This document shows positions 1-8,699 of a stretch of DNA of 64,000 bases, one piece after another; position 1 is the first letter of the stretch, and every line of letters starts with the position of its first letter. This DNA is from Planctomycetota bacterium (GTDB lineage Bacteria > Planctomycetota > Brocadiia > SM23-32 > JAKLEA01). The notes under the pieces were generated by a model. The model did no database searches and had not been told where the DNA came from. It saw nothing but the letters and a program-made list of their open reading frames with translations. Made by a program: the position numbers and the translations under genes. Location: the NCBI GenBank assembly GCA_022711755.1, contig JAKLEA010000012.1, forward strand, positions 62,001-126,000. The letters are read 5' to 3'.

Positions 1-372
1 GGCGACGGCGGGCGCGGATGCGGGGATCATGCCGGCCAACGGCGCTCCGGTGAGTTCCAGAAGCGAAGCCCTGCTGCCGACGGCCACGACCGCGGCGGCG
101 CCGGCGGGCCATTCATACGTCAGGCTCCACCGTATGCGGGATCGCCTCTCCGCCTCGTCGAGAAGCATGTCAACCGCTTTGCGCTCGCGCGCGGAAAGCC
201 CTTTCGGGGCGACCACCACAGCGTTCGTTAAATCAAGACTCATCTTCTTTTCCTCATCCGTGAAACCGTTTAATGCAAAACATGCAAGACCGATCAGCAG
301 CGACAACGCCATTCGCCGCTTTCCACCACGGGCATGGCTGAGACTGTTACTGTCCAGGTTCGGGACAATCAT
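1..372 (-). CDS. Secreted protein, N-terminal part only (gene runs off the left edge)
   Basis: Reverse-strand translation from ATG at 372 stays open for 124 codons to the window edge. It shows a basic stretch (GGKRR) followed by a hydrophobic core (MALSLLIGLACFAL), which looks like a signal peptide, so the product is probably exported. The segment after it (VVVAPKGLSARERKAVDMLL, then AVVAVGSRASL) resembles the small alpha/beta domain found ahead of the catalytic barrel in GH20/GH67/GH84-type glycosidases, but the catalytic part lies outside the window, so this is only a suggestion. An alternative start is ATG at 312; neither start has a strong ribosome binding site. It lies 153 bp downstream of a UroD-like gene on the same strand, among other secreted carbohydrate-related proteins. 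Confidence 0.6.
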   Translation of the reverse strand, partial: MIVPNLDSNSLSHARGGKRRMALSLLIGLACFALNGFTDEEKKMSLDLTNAVVVAPKGLSARERKAVDMLLDEAERRSRIRWSLTYEWPAGAAAVVAVGSRASLLELTGAPLAGMIPASAPAVA

Positions 373-525
373 TTCAACATTTGATGATACGGCCAAATCC
401 GGCGTCTGACAACCGGAAGGCTCCGTTCAATCCCGTCGCGCCGGGGCGGGATAGGGAACCGGCACAGCTTGTGACTGGTTTGGAAAACATGGATATGGAC
501 ATTGGAACACAACCTGCCGGACAAC

Positions 526-1569
526 TCACTTCCTTCCGCATGCCGCCCGCAGTTTCTCCGAAATCTCGATCGCCCGCTCCCGAGAATCCGCGCCGGCCTC
601 GATCACAACCCTTGAGTTGGCCGGCAACTGAGCCGGCCACGTCCACGGATCCCCTTCGCCGTACCAGAGGTGCATCTGCGCGCAGTGGCTCGCAAAGCGG
701 GAATATGCCTCCCTGATTACCTCGACCGGCTGATTCAGGTTGAGCAATCGGAGGTTGGGCGTTTTCATCAATCCGTCCCACTGATGACGAGCATGGGCGC
801 AGCAGTGAATCCCTATCGCGCCGTAGCGCCTGGAAAGCTCAACCAGCTCCGGCAGGTAGAACTCCTCGAATGCGTCAACCCCCACCGTTCCGATGTCGTC
901 CTCCGAAAGCGTGATGCCGCCGGGCATGTAATATGCCGGATAATGAGCGACGAATTCCGTCCCGTAACGCGCGAACCATTCGTCAAGGAACGCGGTCAGC
1001 AGTTCCCGCACCATGGCGGCCAGGTCTTTGACCGCCTGCGGTTCCTCTATCATCGCCATGAAGAATGTGTTCTTGTCCCAGATAAGCGATGCGATATCCA
1101 TCGGACTCTGGATGTCAACGACGCGCATTACGGCGTCCCTTCCGGCCCATGCGCGGAGCGCGTCCGCGATCTCGAACAGCATCCCCAGCGGCGGCGCGTC
1201 GAAGCGCGGCGTCCTGAGCCTGGCGACTTCCGACGGTTTGGAAATCAACGGAAGGGCGAACGGCATGTTGTCGTCCGGACGGGCTACGCGGCAGCCGAAC
1301 GCCTCGGCGAAGATTTCCGTTCCCGTGAAGGGATACAGGCACGGTATCGAATCGTCGCGCAGCCATTCCATGCGGGCGACGTCCTTTCCATATTGCGCCT
1401 TCGCCCATTCGATGCGCTCTTCCCTGCGGTCCGGCCATGCCTTTGGAAAAGGAAGCGCGTCCGGGGCGTAATTGATGCGGAATAAGTGCGACGGAGGCTT
1501 ACCCCGGTCGAAGAAGTCATGCCAGCGCCGTATGCGCTCTGCAAGGCCGTGTGAAGATGCCCGGGTCAT
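526..1569 (-). CDS. Uroporphyrinogen decarboxylase (UroD)-family protein, probable corrinoid/methyltransferase-type
   Basis: The 347-residue protein has the length and pattern of the UroD superfamily as it occurs in carbohydrate-degrading PVC-type bacteria, where most members are not heme enzymes but relatives of the MtaA/CmuA cobamide-dependent methyltransferases. A His-Cys-Cys stretch at about residues 255-257 (GIHCCAHA) fits the H-x-C zinc site used by MtaA/CmuA-like proteins to activate a thiol, and a further Cys lies at about 344. No heme biosynthesis genes are nearby; the neighbours are secreted glycan-related proteins, which argues against true HemE. Substrate is unknown. It starts 53 bp after the stop of the upstream secreted protein gene, so it is probably co-transcribed with it. 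Confidence 0.75.
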   Translation of the reverse strand: MTRASSHGLAERIRRWHDFFDRGKPPSHLFRINYAPDALPFPKAWPDRREERIEWAKAQYGKDVARMEWLRDDSIPCLYPFTGTEIFAEAFGCRVARPDDNMPFALPLISKPSEVARLRTPRFDAPPLGMLFEIADALRAWAGRDAVMRVVDIQSPMDIASLIWDKNTFFMAMIEEPQAVKDLAAMVRELLTAFLDEWFARYGTEFVAHYPAYYMPGGITLSEDDIGTVGVDAFEEFYLPELVELSRRYGAIGIHCCAHARHQWDGLMKTPNLRLLNLNQPVEVIREAYSRFASHCAQMHLWYGEGDPWTWPAQLPANSRVVIEAGADSRERAIEISEKLRAACGRK

Positions 1570-1622
1570 TTTTGCGAATCCTGTATTTGCTGATGTTACG
1601 GAGCGTCAGGTAGATGCGCGAC

Positions 1623-2720
1623 CTACGGGAGGAACTCGACGTCAATCACCCGTATCGCGCCGTCGCCTGCCGCGGCAGCCGTGCCGTGCGCGCCTACCAT
1701 GATGCTCCTTGCCTGCGCCGGGTCGAGCCGGTTGTTGGCGTCGCGCGACCAGTCGCCCAGCTTGAAATCCTTCAGCGGGATGATCAGCGTCCGCCATTCC
1801 TCGGACGCCGGGGGCATGGGAACCGCCATGTACTGGCAGCCGGAATCCTCCTGGAGCATGACTAGGAGTCCTGCTATGCCTTTTGGAAGCGTTGCCTTGT
1901 AAGTGAGTCTGAGAGATTTGAAACCCTCAAGGTCAGTGGCCGGTATGGGGACGCTCGGGATGAGGTACATGTGCCTCCCCCCCGGGAATCTGAATTCCGT
2001 CTTCATGCATGGACGCCCGTCCGGGCCTTCATTCGGCGTTGTCACCGCGGCGGCTACCGCCGGATCATGGGACAGGCTCCATGCCCCCGGACCGTCGCCG
2101 GTGACGCGCAGAGGACGAGTCGCAGTATAAGGATGATTCGAGAACGTCGCGCCAAGCAGGCTCAATGTTCCCGCCGCCGGGGCGTCAATGACCAGCCCGA
2201 AACGGAAGCGAGTCATCTCCGGCCAGCAGGCGTTTTTCGCCGGATCGGAGTTGAAGCCCGCTGCGCGGAGGGACGTCACCGGCAGCGAAACTGCTGCCTC
2301 TTTGCCGGTTTCGCACGGGTAGGCGTCCACCTTGAACCAGCAGTTGCCGGCCTTGTCCGAGAAGGCGATCGCCGGGCGCGGTTTCTCTCCGGACGCGAGT
2401 TCGAGGCGATAACGGATCGCCACGCTCTGCGGCTCCGGAATCGGCATTGCGCCGCGATATTCGAACCAGACGGAGCGCCTCTCGCCGGATGCCTTGTTGA
2501 AGGCCAGGATCGCGGCGTTCCCGCTGCCGGCGGCATTGACGGCGGGGATGGAGACTGGGACGCCTCCGCCCGGCGCGACAGCGAAATCGCGAGGATTGAT
2601 TTCACCCTTCGCAGTGCCGTCGTTTGCGTCTGCATTCTGCGCCGCAATTGCGCTCGTTGGAATGAGCTGCAAGAACACCGCAGCCATGACAACAGTGAAG
2701 ATCGCCATTCGCTCTTTCAT
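1623..2720 (-). CDS. Secreted protein with two tandem galactose-binding-like domains
   Basis: The product (365 aa) begins with a clear Sec signal peptide (MKERMAIFTVVMAAVFLQL, cleavage near AIA-AQ). The mature part appears to be two consecutive beta-sandwich modules, at roughly residues 45-195 and 200-365, each ending in a strand of the type seen in CBM11/CIA30-like carbohydrate-binding domains (for example SLRLTYKATLP and IRVIDVEFLP). No catalytic domain is visible, so it is most likely an accessory binding protein. The start is supported by GGAGG about 8 nt upstream. It follows the beta-helix lipoprotein gene with a 40 bp gap and is probably in the same operon. The exact function is not recognised. 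Confidence 0.7.
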   Translation of the reverse strand: MKERMAIFTVVMAAVFLQLIPTSAIAAQNADANDGTAKGEINPRDFAVAPGGGVPVSIPAVNAAGSGNAAILAFNKASGERRSVWFEYRGAMPIPEPQSVAIRYRLELASGEKPRPAIAFSDKAGNCWFKVDAYPCETGKEAAVSLPVTSLRAAGFNSDPAKNACWPEMTRFRFGLVIDAPAAGTLSLLGATFSNHPYTATRPLRVTGDGPGAWSLSHDPAVAAAVTTPNEGPDGRPCMKTEFRFPGGRHMYLIPSVPIPATDLEGFKSLRLTYKATLPKGIAGLLVMLQEDSGCQYMAVPMPPASEEWRTLIIPLKDFKLGDWSRDANNRLDPAQARSIMVGAHGTAAAAGDGAIRVIDVEFLP

Positions 2721-2760
2721 GCCTGCATCCTCCGTCCGGCGTCCGCTGATGCGCCGCCGG

Positions 2761-5493
2761 TCATTCGCCGTCCCCGGAAGACAGCTTCAGATTATCAAGG
2801 TAATAACTCGTATTCCACGTTGCCGTGCTTGAGAAACCGAGCCAGTGCAGCTCCTTCCAGTCGGCGCTCCCGTTCTTCAGTCTCTTGAATTCCTCGATCT
2901 TTCCGCCGGGGAGGACGACCTTCAGATTCCATGTTCCGCTGCTTTTTCCGCCAAGTCCGGCGCTCGCCTCGAAATGAATCCACTCCCCGGCCGGCAGGGA
3001 CAGCCGCTCCTGCCCGCCGATGATCAGCCTGCCCTTGTCAATTGTCATGCTGGGGCCGACTTTGTAGTCATTGCCCCTGTATTCGCGCCACTCGTGATAC
3101 ATGCGCGCATTGGCATCCATCCGCATGTCGAAACTGAAGGTTGAGACGCCTTCGCGGTGGTTCGGGTTGAAATAGAAATGCGGGTTGTATTCGTGCTTCA
3201 ATCCCGGCGCGTCAACTATCTTCAACGATATATTGCCGGATGCCGCGCATTCCTCCGTGACCATCACGCTGTCGCCCTTGCCCTCGGTGTGGACGGTCGC
3301 GTCCACGGGTTCAGCGCCCGGGGGCGTCATCTCAAAATCGTCATTCACCGTCACCGGCGGCGGGGGCGGCGCCGGCGGGGCGAATTCAACCGGCGGGAAC
3401 GTGAATGACTTCGCAAGCTCCACCCATTTCGCGTCGCCGTAGACGCCGGCCTTAGTGTAATCGAAGGGAACGAACCCGATCTTTGCGGCAGGCGAATCGG
3501 GCTTGAGCCTGAAATCGCCGCGCTCCGCGTCAACAAACATCGGGTCGGCGATGATCGAGCCTCGGTCCTTGCCCGTCTTCTGCCATGCTTCAAGGTCCAT
3601 GTCGTGGAACTTCACCGGCGCGCCGGAGGCGTTCCAGTAAAGGTTGCTTTCAGTCGCAACCTTGTCGTCCCTCCAACTGCCGGTGAACAGCCCGCTCTCC
3701 TTCCAGTAGACGATATTGTTCTTGAACGTAAAGGAAAGATGCGGCTCGACGCGCGAGCGCTGCAACTGCCCGTCCATGCTGAAGGCGAAGATGTTGTTGC
3801 GGATGATGTTCTCTTTTCCGTAGTGCTGGTGATACCCGCCGGTCTTGACGTTGTAGACAAGGTTGTTCTCAAGGACGATGTCGGAGCTTCCCTCGTCGTT
3901 GTACATCCCCCAGCCGCCGCGCCCGTAAAGGTCGTAGGAGTAGACGTCGTGGAAAACGTTGTTGCTGATGACGGTCCCGGCGGACGGGCCGAGGGTGTAG
4001 ATGCCGCCCATATCGCTCAGGATTCCCCAGCCGATGTGATGGACGTTGTTGAAGCTGATCCTGTTGCGGACGGCCAGGCTTTCCGCGTAACCCCAGCGCC
4101 AACCGACCGAAATGCCGGTGTAAAAAAGGTCCGAAATCTCGTTATGCGTGATCTCGTTGTCGCCGCTGTGCCCGATCCAGACTCCCACGGCTTCAGGGAA
4201 GATGCGGCCCATTCCGTTCATGATGTTGTTGTCGGCTGTGACGTGGCTTGTCCTCTCGGCCTCGTCCGGGCGTATTTCGCCCTCGCCGATCCGGACCCCG
4301 CCCGCGCCGAGGTCATGGAGATAGCTTCGCCTGACGGCGCAGTCGCGGCAGCCGCGTCTGAACCATATCGCATAGATGCCGGCATGGCCGATCTCGCAGT
4401 CCTCGATTGAGATGTTGCGCGCGCCATCGGCCATGACCACCGCCGGAATGGTGAAGGCCGCCTGCGCGTCGCTCAGTCCCTGCTCAGGCAGGATGTATTG
4501 CCCGTGCAGGAAGGTCAATCCGCGAAGCGCGATATGCTCGACGGGCATTCCGAGAGCCGATTCGCCCTTGAAGAGAACGAATTGTTCAACCGCGGGCGCG
4601 ACAGTCTCGGCCTTGTTCATATCCTCGCCGGGCAGCGGCATGTATGTCAGCGTCCCGTCGCGGTCAAGGAACCACTCGCCCGGCTCGTCCAGCGCCTCGC
4701 GGAAATTTTCAACATGGTACCGCTGGCGCGCCCCCCACTCCATGAACGGCCATCTTGCCGGTCCGGTTGTCACGACCGTTTTCGCCGCCGTATCCACCGA
4801 GGCGATCCGAAGACGGGACGAAGCCCATGAGTGATAAACGACCAGCGTGGCGTCCTTCAAATTGGGCCATTGCCTGATGTCCCCGGGCTGGAACCTGAAG
4901 GCGCGGTTTGAAAGATTCTCGATCTTGCCGGTCAGCGGGTCTGTCGCGTAACGGACCTTGCCGGTCGTGTAGTGATAGAACTTGTTCGGCGTCCTTGCGC
5001 GCGTCGCGCGGCGTCCGTTGACAAACAACTGCTCGAAATACCATTTTCCGTCCTTCACGTCGGAGATAAACGCGCTCCATGTCCCGTCCGCGTTCGGCTT
5101 CCAGCCCGCGATCATGCGCCCGCCGGAGAAGACCGGTTTCGCGCCCGACGCGGCCTCGTAGACGACCGGGGATTCAGCCGTGCCGCCGTCCTCCGGGGTC
5201 AGTAGCAGAGGTTCGCTCAGGCTGTAACTCCCCCCCGCGCAGATGACGCGCGTCGGCTTCCGCGTCCCGCCCTGCGCTCTTATGCGCCTTATCGCGTCCC
5301 GCGCCCCGGCAAGCGAGGCCAGAGGGCCGTCCTTGCCATTCGCCGTTGGATTCATCCCGCTGTTTGAATCGTCGCCGTCGGGACTGACATGGAGCGTCAA
5401 AGAGTCGGAAGTTTCCTGAGCAACCTCGACCGAGCGGCAACCTACCGCCGCCGCGCACACAAGCGACAGCGCGACGGGCAGAACAAGACGCAT
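2761..5493 (-). CDS. Right-handed parallel beta-helix lipoprotein (pectate-lyase-like)
   Basis: The chosen ATG at 5493 gives 910 aa beginning [19 protein letters not shown], a lipoprotein signal with Cys at residue 19; a start 51 nt further upstream would bury this signal. Residues about 35-120 carry the entry motif of this family ([13 protein letters not shown], then [20 protein letters not shown]), typical of polysaccharide lyase/hydrolase beta-helices such as GH141-like proteins. The middle (about 330-690) consists of repeated N-rich coils ([36 protein letters not shown]). After a proline-rich linker (PAPPPPPV) the last 200 residues form a LamG/jelly-roll-like domain that may bind sugar. 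It heads the minus-strand run that continues with the secreted binding protein and the UroD-like gene. Substrate cannot be told from sequence. Confidence 0.82.
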   Translation of the reverse strand: MRLVLPVALSLVCAAAVGCRSVEVAQETSDSLTLHVSPDGDDSNSGMNPTANGKDGPLASLAGARDAIRRIRAQGGTRKPTRVICAGGSYSLSEPLLLTPEDGGTAESPVVYEAASGAKPVFSGGRMIAGWKPNADGTWSAFISDVKDGKWYFEQLFVNGRRATRARTPNKFYHYTTGKVRYATDPLTGKIENLSNRAFRFQPGDIRQWPNLKDATLVVYHSWASSRLRIASVDTAAKTVVTTGPARWPFMEWGARQRYHVENFREALDEPGEWFLDRDGTLTYMPLPGEDMNKAETVAPAVEQFVLFKGESALGMPVEHIALRGLTFLHGQYILPEQGLSDAQAAFTIPAVVMADGARNISIEDCEIGHAGIYAIWFRRGCRDCAVRRSYLHDLGAGGVRIGEGEIRPDEAERTSHVTADNNIMNGMGRIFPEAVGVWIGHSGDNEITHNEISDLFYTGISVGWRWGYAESLAVRNRISFNNVHHIGWGILSDMGGIYTLGPSAGTVISNNVFHDVYSYDLYGRGGWGMYNDEGSSDIVLENNLVYNVKTGGYHQHYGKENIIRNNIFAFSMDGQLQRSRVEPHLSFTFKNNIVYWKESGLFTGSWRDDKVATESNLYWNASGAPVKFHDMDLEAWQKTGKDRGSIIADPMFVDAERGDFRLKPDSPAAKIGFVPFDYTKAGVYGDAKWVELAKSFTFPPVEFAPPAPPPPPVTVNDDFEMTPPGAEPVDATVHTEGKGDSVMVTEECAASGNISLKIVDAPGLKHEYNPHFYFNPNHREGVSTFSFDMRMDANARMYHEWREYRGNDYKVGPSMTIDKGRLIIGGQERLSLPAGEWIHFEASAGLGGKSSGTWNLKVVLPGGKIEEFKRLKNGSADWKELHWLGFSSTATWNTSYYLDNLKLSSGDGE

Positions 5494-5823
5494 GGCGCAT
5501 TGCAGGTCAAATGCATGCAAATGAGTCAGGGGCGATTCAAGCATGGCCGATATGCCTCCGATTGGTAAAACAAAGTGTCAGGCGCGAGGAACATCAGGCG
5601 TTCGCTCGGTCGGTTTTCTTGGCAGTCGGCAGGTTAGCAGACATGGAAGATGCGTTCAATACGACCCCGCAAATCGGCGCAAAAATCCCTTCTCTCAGTG
5701 ACCGGCCAACTCGTACAGAATGAATAAGATGAAACCTGCCGGCCTGATTGAATGATCTTTCATGGAGGGCAGGAACGGCGCAAATGGCAGCGCGGACGCA
5801 GGCGTTCAGGGCTGCCTGAGACG
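5494..5823. other. Intergenic region between beta-helix gene and purF
   Basis: This 330 bp gap separates the start of the beta-helix lipoprotein gene from the stop of purF, both on the minus strand. It should hold the promoter of the lipoprotein operon, but no convincing -35/-10 pair or terminator hairpin was recognised by eye. No reading frame here looks coding. Confidence 0.4.
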
Positions 5824-7230
5824 CTAAAAGAAACTGGATCCGTCCCAGCAGTGCGTGCAAAGCCGCTCCTTGGGCAGACCGATGGCTTCGACAAGGTCCT
5901 CAAGCCTCTGATACTTCAAGGTTGTCAGTCCGAGTTCACTCCTGATCCATTCGACCATCTCGGCGAATTTCTTCGTGCTGCAATCCGTGTATTCCTGCGG
6001 CACATTGTCATGGGAGCCTTCAATCGCATGGATTGCGCGGCGTCCCGCAAGGTCAAGCTCCGACCTTGACCTGGAGAAGTTCAGGAACTGGCATCCGTGG
6101 ACCAGCGGCGGGCAGGCGGGCCGCATGTGGACCTCTTTCGCGCCGAAATATTTGAGTCTCTGGACTGTGTTCCTGAGTTGCGTGCCGCGCACGATCGAGT
6201 CCTCGCAGAACAGAATGCGCGAGCCTTTTATCAGTTCGCTGACCGGGGTCAGTTTCATTCTCGCCACAAGGTCGCGTATGCGCTGGTCCTGCGGCATGAA
6301 GCTGCGCGGCCACGTCGGCGTGTATTTCACGAACGGGCGTCTGTACGGCACGCCGCTCTCGCGGGCGTAGCCGATGGCGTGCGCGGTGCCGGAGTCCGGT
6401 ATGCCCGCGACTATGTCAACCTCGACGTTGTCGTTTCGGGCCAGCGCCGCGCCGCAGCGATTTCTGCACGGCTCCACGCCGATGCCCTCATACGCGGACG
6501 ATGGGTATCCGTAATAAACCCAGAGGAAGGAGCATATCTGCATCCTGTTGCCCGGCGACTTGCGCTGCTCGACGCCTTCCGGGGTGATTAGGACAATCTC
6601 TCCGGGGCCGAGATCGCGGACTGTTTCGATATCCAGGTTAGGAAACGCGCAGGTCTCCATCGTGGCGACGAACGCCCCCGCACAGCGCCCGATTATGACG
6701 GGAGTGCGACCGAGCTTGTCTCTGGCCGTGTAGACTCCCCTGTCCGTCAAAAGCATCATCGAACAGGACCCTTTTATGGTGTTCTGTGCCAGCGCGATCC
6801 CCTCCTCGAAGGTCGCGCCCTTGTTGATGAGCGTGGCGACCAGTTCGGTCTGGTTGAGTTCGCCCTGGCTCATCTCGCAGAAGTGCGTGGTCCGGTTTCT
6901 GAACGCGGCATTGGCCAGTTCCTGGATGTTCTTGACAATTCCCACGGTGACGATCGCGTAGGTGCCCAGGTGGGAGCCGATGATGAGCGGCTGATCGTCG
7001 GTGTCGCTGATGACGCCGATGCCCGTGTTGCCGCGCATCCGCGGCAGATCGTCCTCAAATTTCGAGCGGAATTGCGCGTTCTCAATGTTGTGGATGACGC
7101 GGGTGAAACCCCTCTCGCCTAGCGCGGCAAGCCCGCCGCGCTTCGTGCCCAGGTGGGAATGATAATCCGTGCCGTAAAAAAGATCGGCGATACAGTCCTG
7201 CTTGGAAGCTATGCCGAAGAAACCGCCCAT
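5824..7230 (-). CDS. purF: Amidophosphoribosyltransferase (PurF) lacking the catalytic N-terminal Cys
   Basis: This 468-residue protein matches PurF over its length. PurF makes 5-phosphoribosylamine from PRPP and glutamine, the first step of purine synthesis. The C-terminal phosphoribosyltransferase domain has an intact PRPP loop (ILFCEDSIVRGTQ, about residues 355-367), and the N-terminal half has the class II glutamine amidotransferase fold (GTKRGGLAALGERG). However, the protein begins Met-Gly-Gly-Phe-Phe-Gly, where normal PurF begins Met-Cys-Gly and the Cys becomes the glutaminase nucleophile. The nucleotides at the start are unambiguous (ATG GGC GGT) and no in-frame upstream Met-Cys is present. 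The enzyme may therefore depend on free ammonia or another amide donor, or may have another role. No other pur genes are in the window. Confidence 0.85.
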   Translation of the reverse strand: MGGFFGIASKQDCIADLFYGTDYHSHLGTKRGGLAALGERGFTRVIHNIENAQFRSKFEDDLPRMRGNTGIGVISDTDDQPLIIGSHLGTYAIVTVGIVKNIQELANAAFRNRTTHFCEMSQGELNQTELVATLINKGATFEEGIALAQNTIKGSCSMMLLTDRGVYTARDKLGRTPVIIGRCAGAFVATMETCAFPNLDIETVRDLGPGEIVLITPEGVEQRKSPGNRMQICSFLWVYYGYPSSAYEGIGVEPCRNRCGAALARNDNVEVDIVAGIPDSGTAHAIGYARESGVPYRRPFVKYTPTWPRSFMPQDQRIRDLVARMKLTPVSELIKGSRILFCEDSIVRGTQLRNTVQRLKYFGAKEVHMRPACPPLVHGCQFLNFSRSRSELDLAGRRAIHAIEGSHDNVPQEYTDCSTKKFAEMVEWIRSELGLTTLKYQRLEDLVEAIGLPKERLCTHCWDGSSFF

Positions 7231-7579
7231 GAGCGAACTCCTTGACAGACCGTGCAGAAAGAAGGCGGGCAGGCGGAACCAATTCCCCTCTCGTGCCGGG
7301 AGAGGGGACGCCTCCCGCGCCGGTAAGCCATGCTGGTGCAGCGCTTGAAGCCGAGATGCTAAGACATCAGAGGTTTGGAATCAAGCGCGAAGCTGCAATG
7401 CGGCAATGCAATGCCGCATAATGTCCATGATGAATATGCTTGACACCCGCCATCGCATCTCCAAGAATGCCGTCGTATTCGGAGGGCGGCGTGAGATGAC
7501 TTCTGCCAGTGCGCGGCGCTGGGTTTGCGCGCCCATGCGCCGAACGTCTCCAAACACGCGCGTACCGAGGTGCTCAGGC
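7231..7579. other. Divergent intergenic region purF / DUF481 gene
   Basis: The 349 bp between divergent genes contain three items: a CCCCTCTC...GAGAGGGG inverted repeat near 7285-7310, a perfect 8 bp dyad (7398-7419, ATGCGGCA/TGCCGCAT) and a good sigma70-type promoter for the rightward gene. No coding sequence is apparent. The dyad lies just upstream of the promoter and could be an operator, which is inference. Confidence 0.5.
7440..7468 (+). promoter_or_regulatory. Promoter candidate for DUF481 gene
   Basis: TTGACA at 7440-7445, 17 bp spacer, AAGAAT at 7463-7468 (4 of 6 matches to the -10 consensus). It would give a leader of about 105 nt before the ATG at 7580. Confidence 0.45.
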
Positions 7580-8614
7580 ATGAAGACGACGCGAACGTTG
7601 CTTGTGCTGGCTGCTGCGATGGCGATCTGGGGATTATCTGCCGGAAATGCCGACGAGGTGCGGACCAACGATGGCTCAGTCATCATCGGCGAAGTGACGG
7701 TGATTGACGGCGGCAGCGTCAAGGTAAAGACGGAGCATTCGGGCGAGGTTTCCACAAAGAAGGAGCTTGTGAAATCCGTTTCCATCGAGCGGCAGATCAT
7801 GCTCTATTTCGCCAACGGCGAGCAGATCGCGTGTTCCGTCAGCCCGTCCGACGCTGATGGGCGCATCCGCCTGAACCTTCCCGAAGGTGCGACGCGAAAC
7901 GTCCCCCTGGCCGACATCGTTAACATGAGCCCGCCGGACCGCAACCTCACAAAGGAGGCCGCTGAAGTCAAATGGAACGGCAGCGGCGAACTGGGCGGCG
8001 TCTTCACCGAGGGCAACACGCGCAGCAAAACTATTTATGGTATATTCAAAGTCAAAAGAAAGGACCCGGGCGGCGTTGCCCTCTTTGAACTCAAGGGCGC
8101 TTATGGCGAGAGCGAGGGCGACCTTATCGAACAGTATCTGAAAGCATATCTGCGGTATGAATACAACCTGACCGAACGGACGTACCTCTTCTTCGACGAC
8201 CTTGTTGAGCACAACTATCCCGCGCAGATACGAATAAGGAACGTGCAATCCGTAGGTCCCGGTTATTATTTCATGAAGGACGACATGACAGAACTTAAGG
8301 GAGAGACCGGCCCCAGCTACACTATTGAAATCCGCCGCACCGGCGAGGACAGGTACTTCATAGGCTGGAAGACGTCGGCGCAACTTGACCACAAGTTCAG
8401 CGAGGAGGCGTCCCTGAACGCCATCGCAACGCATTATGCCAACCTGGAGGATTTCGACGGGTGGCGCGCGGAAGGCTCCGTCGGCGTGAAGCGCAAACTG
8501 TCGAAAAGCCTGTTCGGAAGGATAGCCTACGAAGTCCAATACGAAAACATGCCGCCGCCGGATACGAAGCACACCGACCATCGCCTGACTCTGACGATCG
8601 GATTCGAGTTTTGA
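7580..8614 (+). CDS. DUF481 (YdiY-like) outer-membrane beta-barrel protein
   Basis: The ATG at 7580 is preferred over the longer frame because it places a Sec signal peptide (MKTTRTLLVLAAAMAIWGLSA) at the N-terminus and has GAGG about 10 nt upstream. The 344-residue product has an N-terminal beta-rich domain (TNDGSVIIGEVTVIDGGSVK, about 27-130) and then a DUF481 barrel starting at GELGGVFTEGNTRSKT, with alternating amphipathic strands to the end. It finishes in TLTIGFEF, the C-terminal aromatic typical of BAM-assembled outer-membrane proteins. The family is described as salt-induced or nutrient-related outer-membrane proteins of unclear function. It is followed after 85 bp by a lipoprotein gene on the same strand. 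Confidence 0.85.
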   Translation: MKTTRTLLVLAAAMAIWGLSAGNADEVRTNDGSVIIGEVTVIDGGSVKVKTEHSGEVSTKKELVKSVSIERQIMLYFANGEQIACSVSPSDADGRIRLNLPEGATRNVPLADIVNMSPPDRNLTKEAAEVKWNGSGELGGVFTEGNTRSKTIYGIFKVKRKDPGGVALFELKGAYGESEGDLIEQYLKAYLRYEYNLTERTYLFFDDLVEHNYPAQIRIRNVQSVGPGYYFMKDDMTELKGETGPSYTIEIRRTGEDRYFIGWKTSAQLDHKFSEEASLNAIATHYANLEDFDGWRAEGSVGVKRKLSKSLFGRIAYEVQYENMPPPDTKHTDHRLTLTIGFEF

Positions 8615-8699
8615 CGCGCGGCATTTGTGGTATTTGCGATATGACCACCGGCAGGGGCGCGGTGTAAAGTGCCCCTATGCGTAAGGAGCCGTCATTCCG

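Noticed and set aside
7398-7419. Palindrome as an intrinsic terminator for a gene upstream
   Set aside because: No T-tract and no gene ends here; it lies in a divergent promoter region, so at most an operator.
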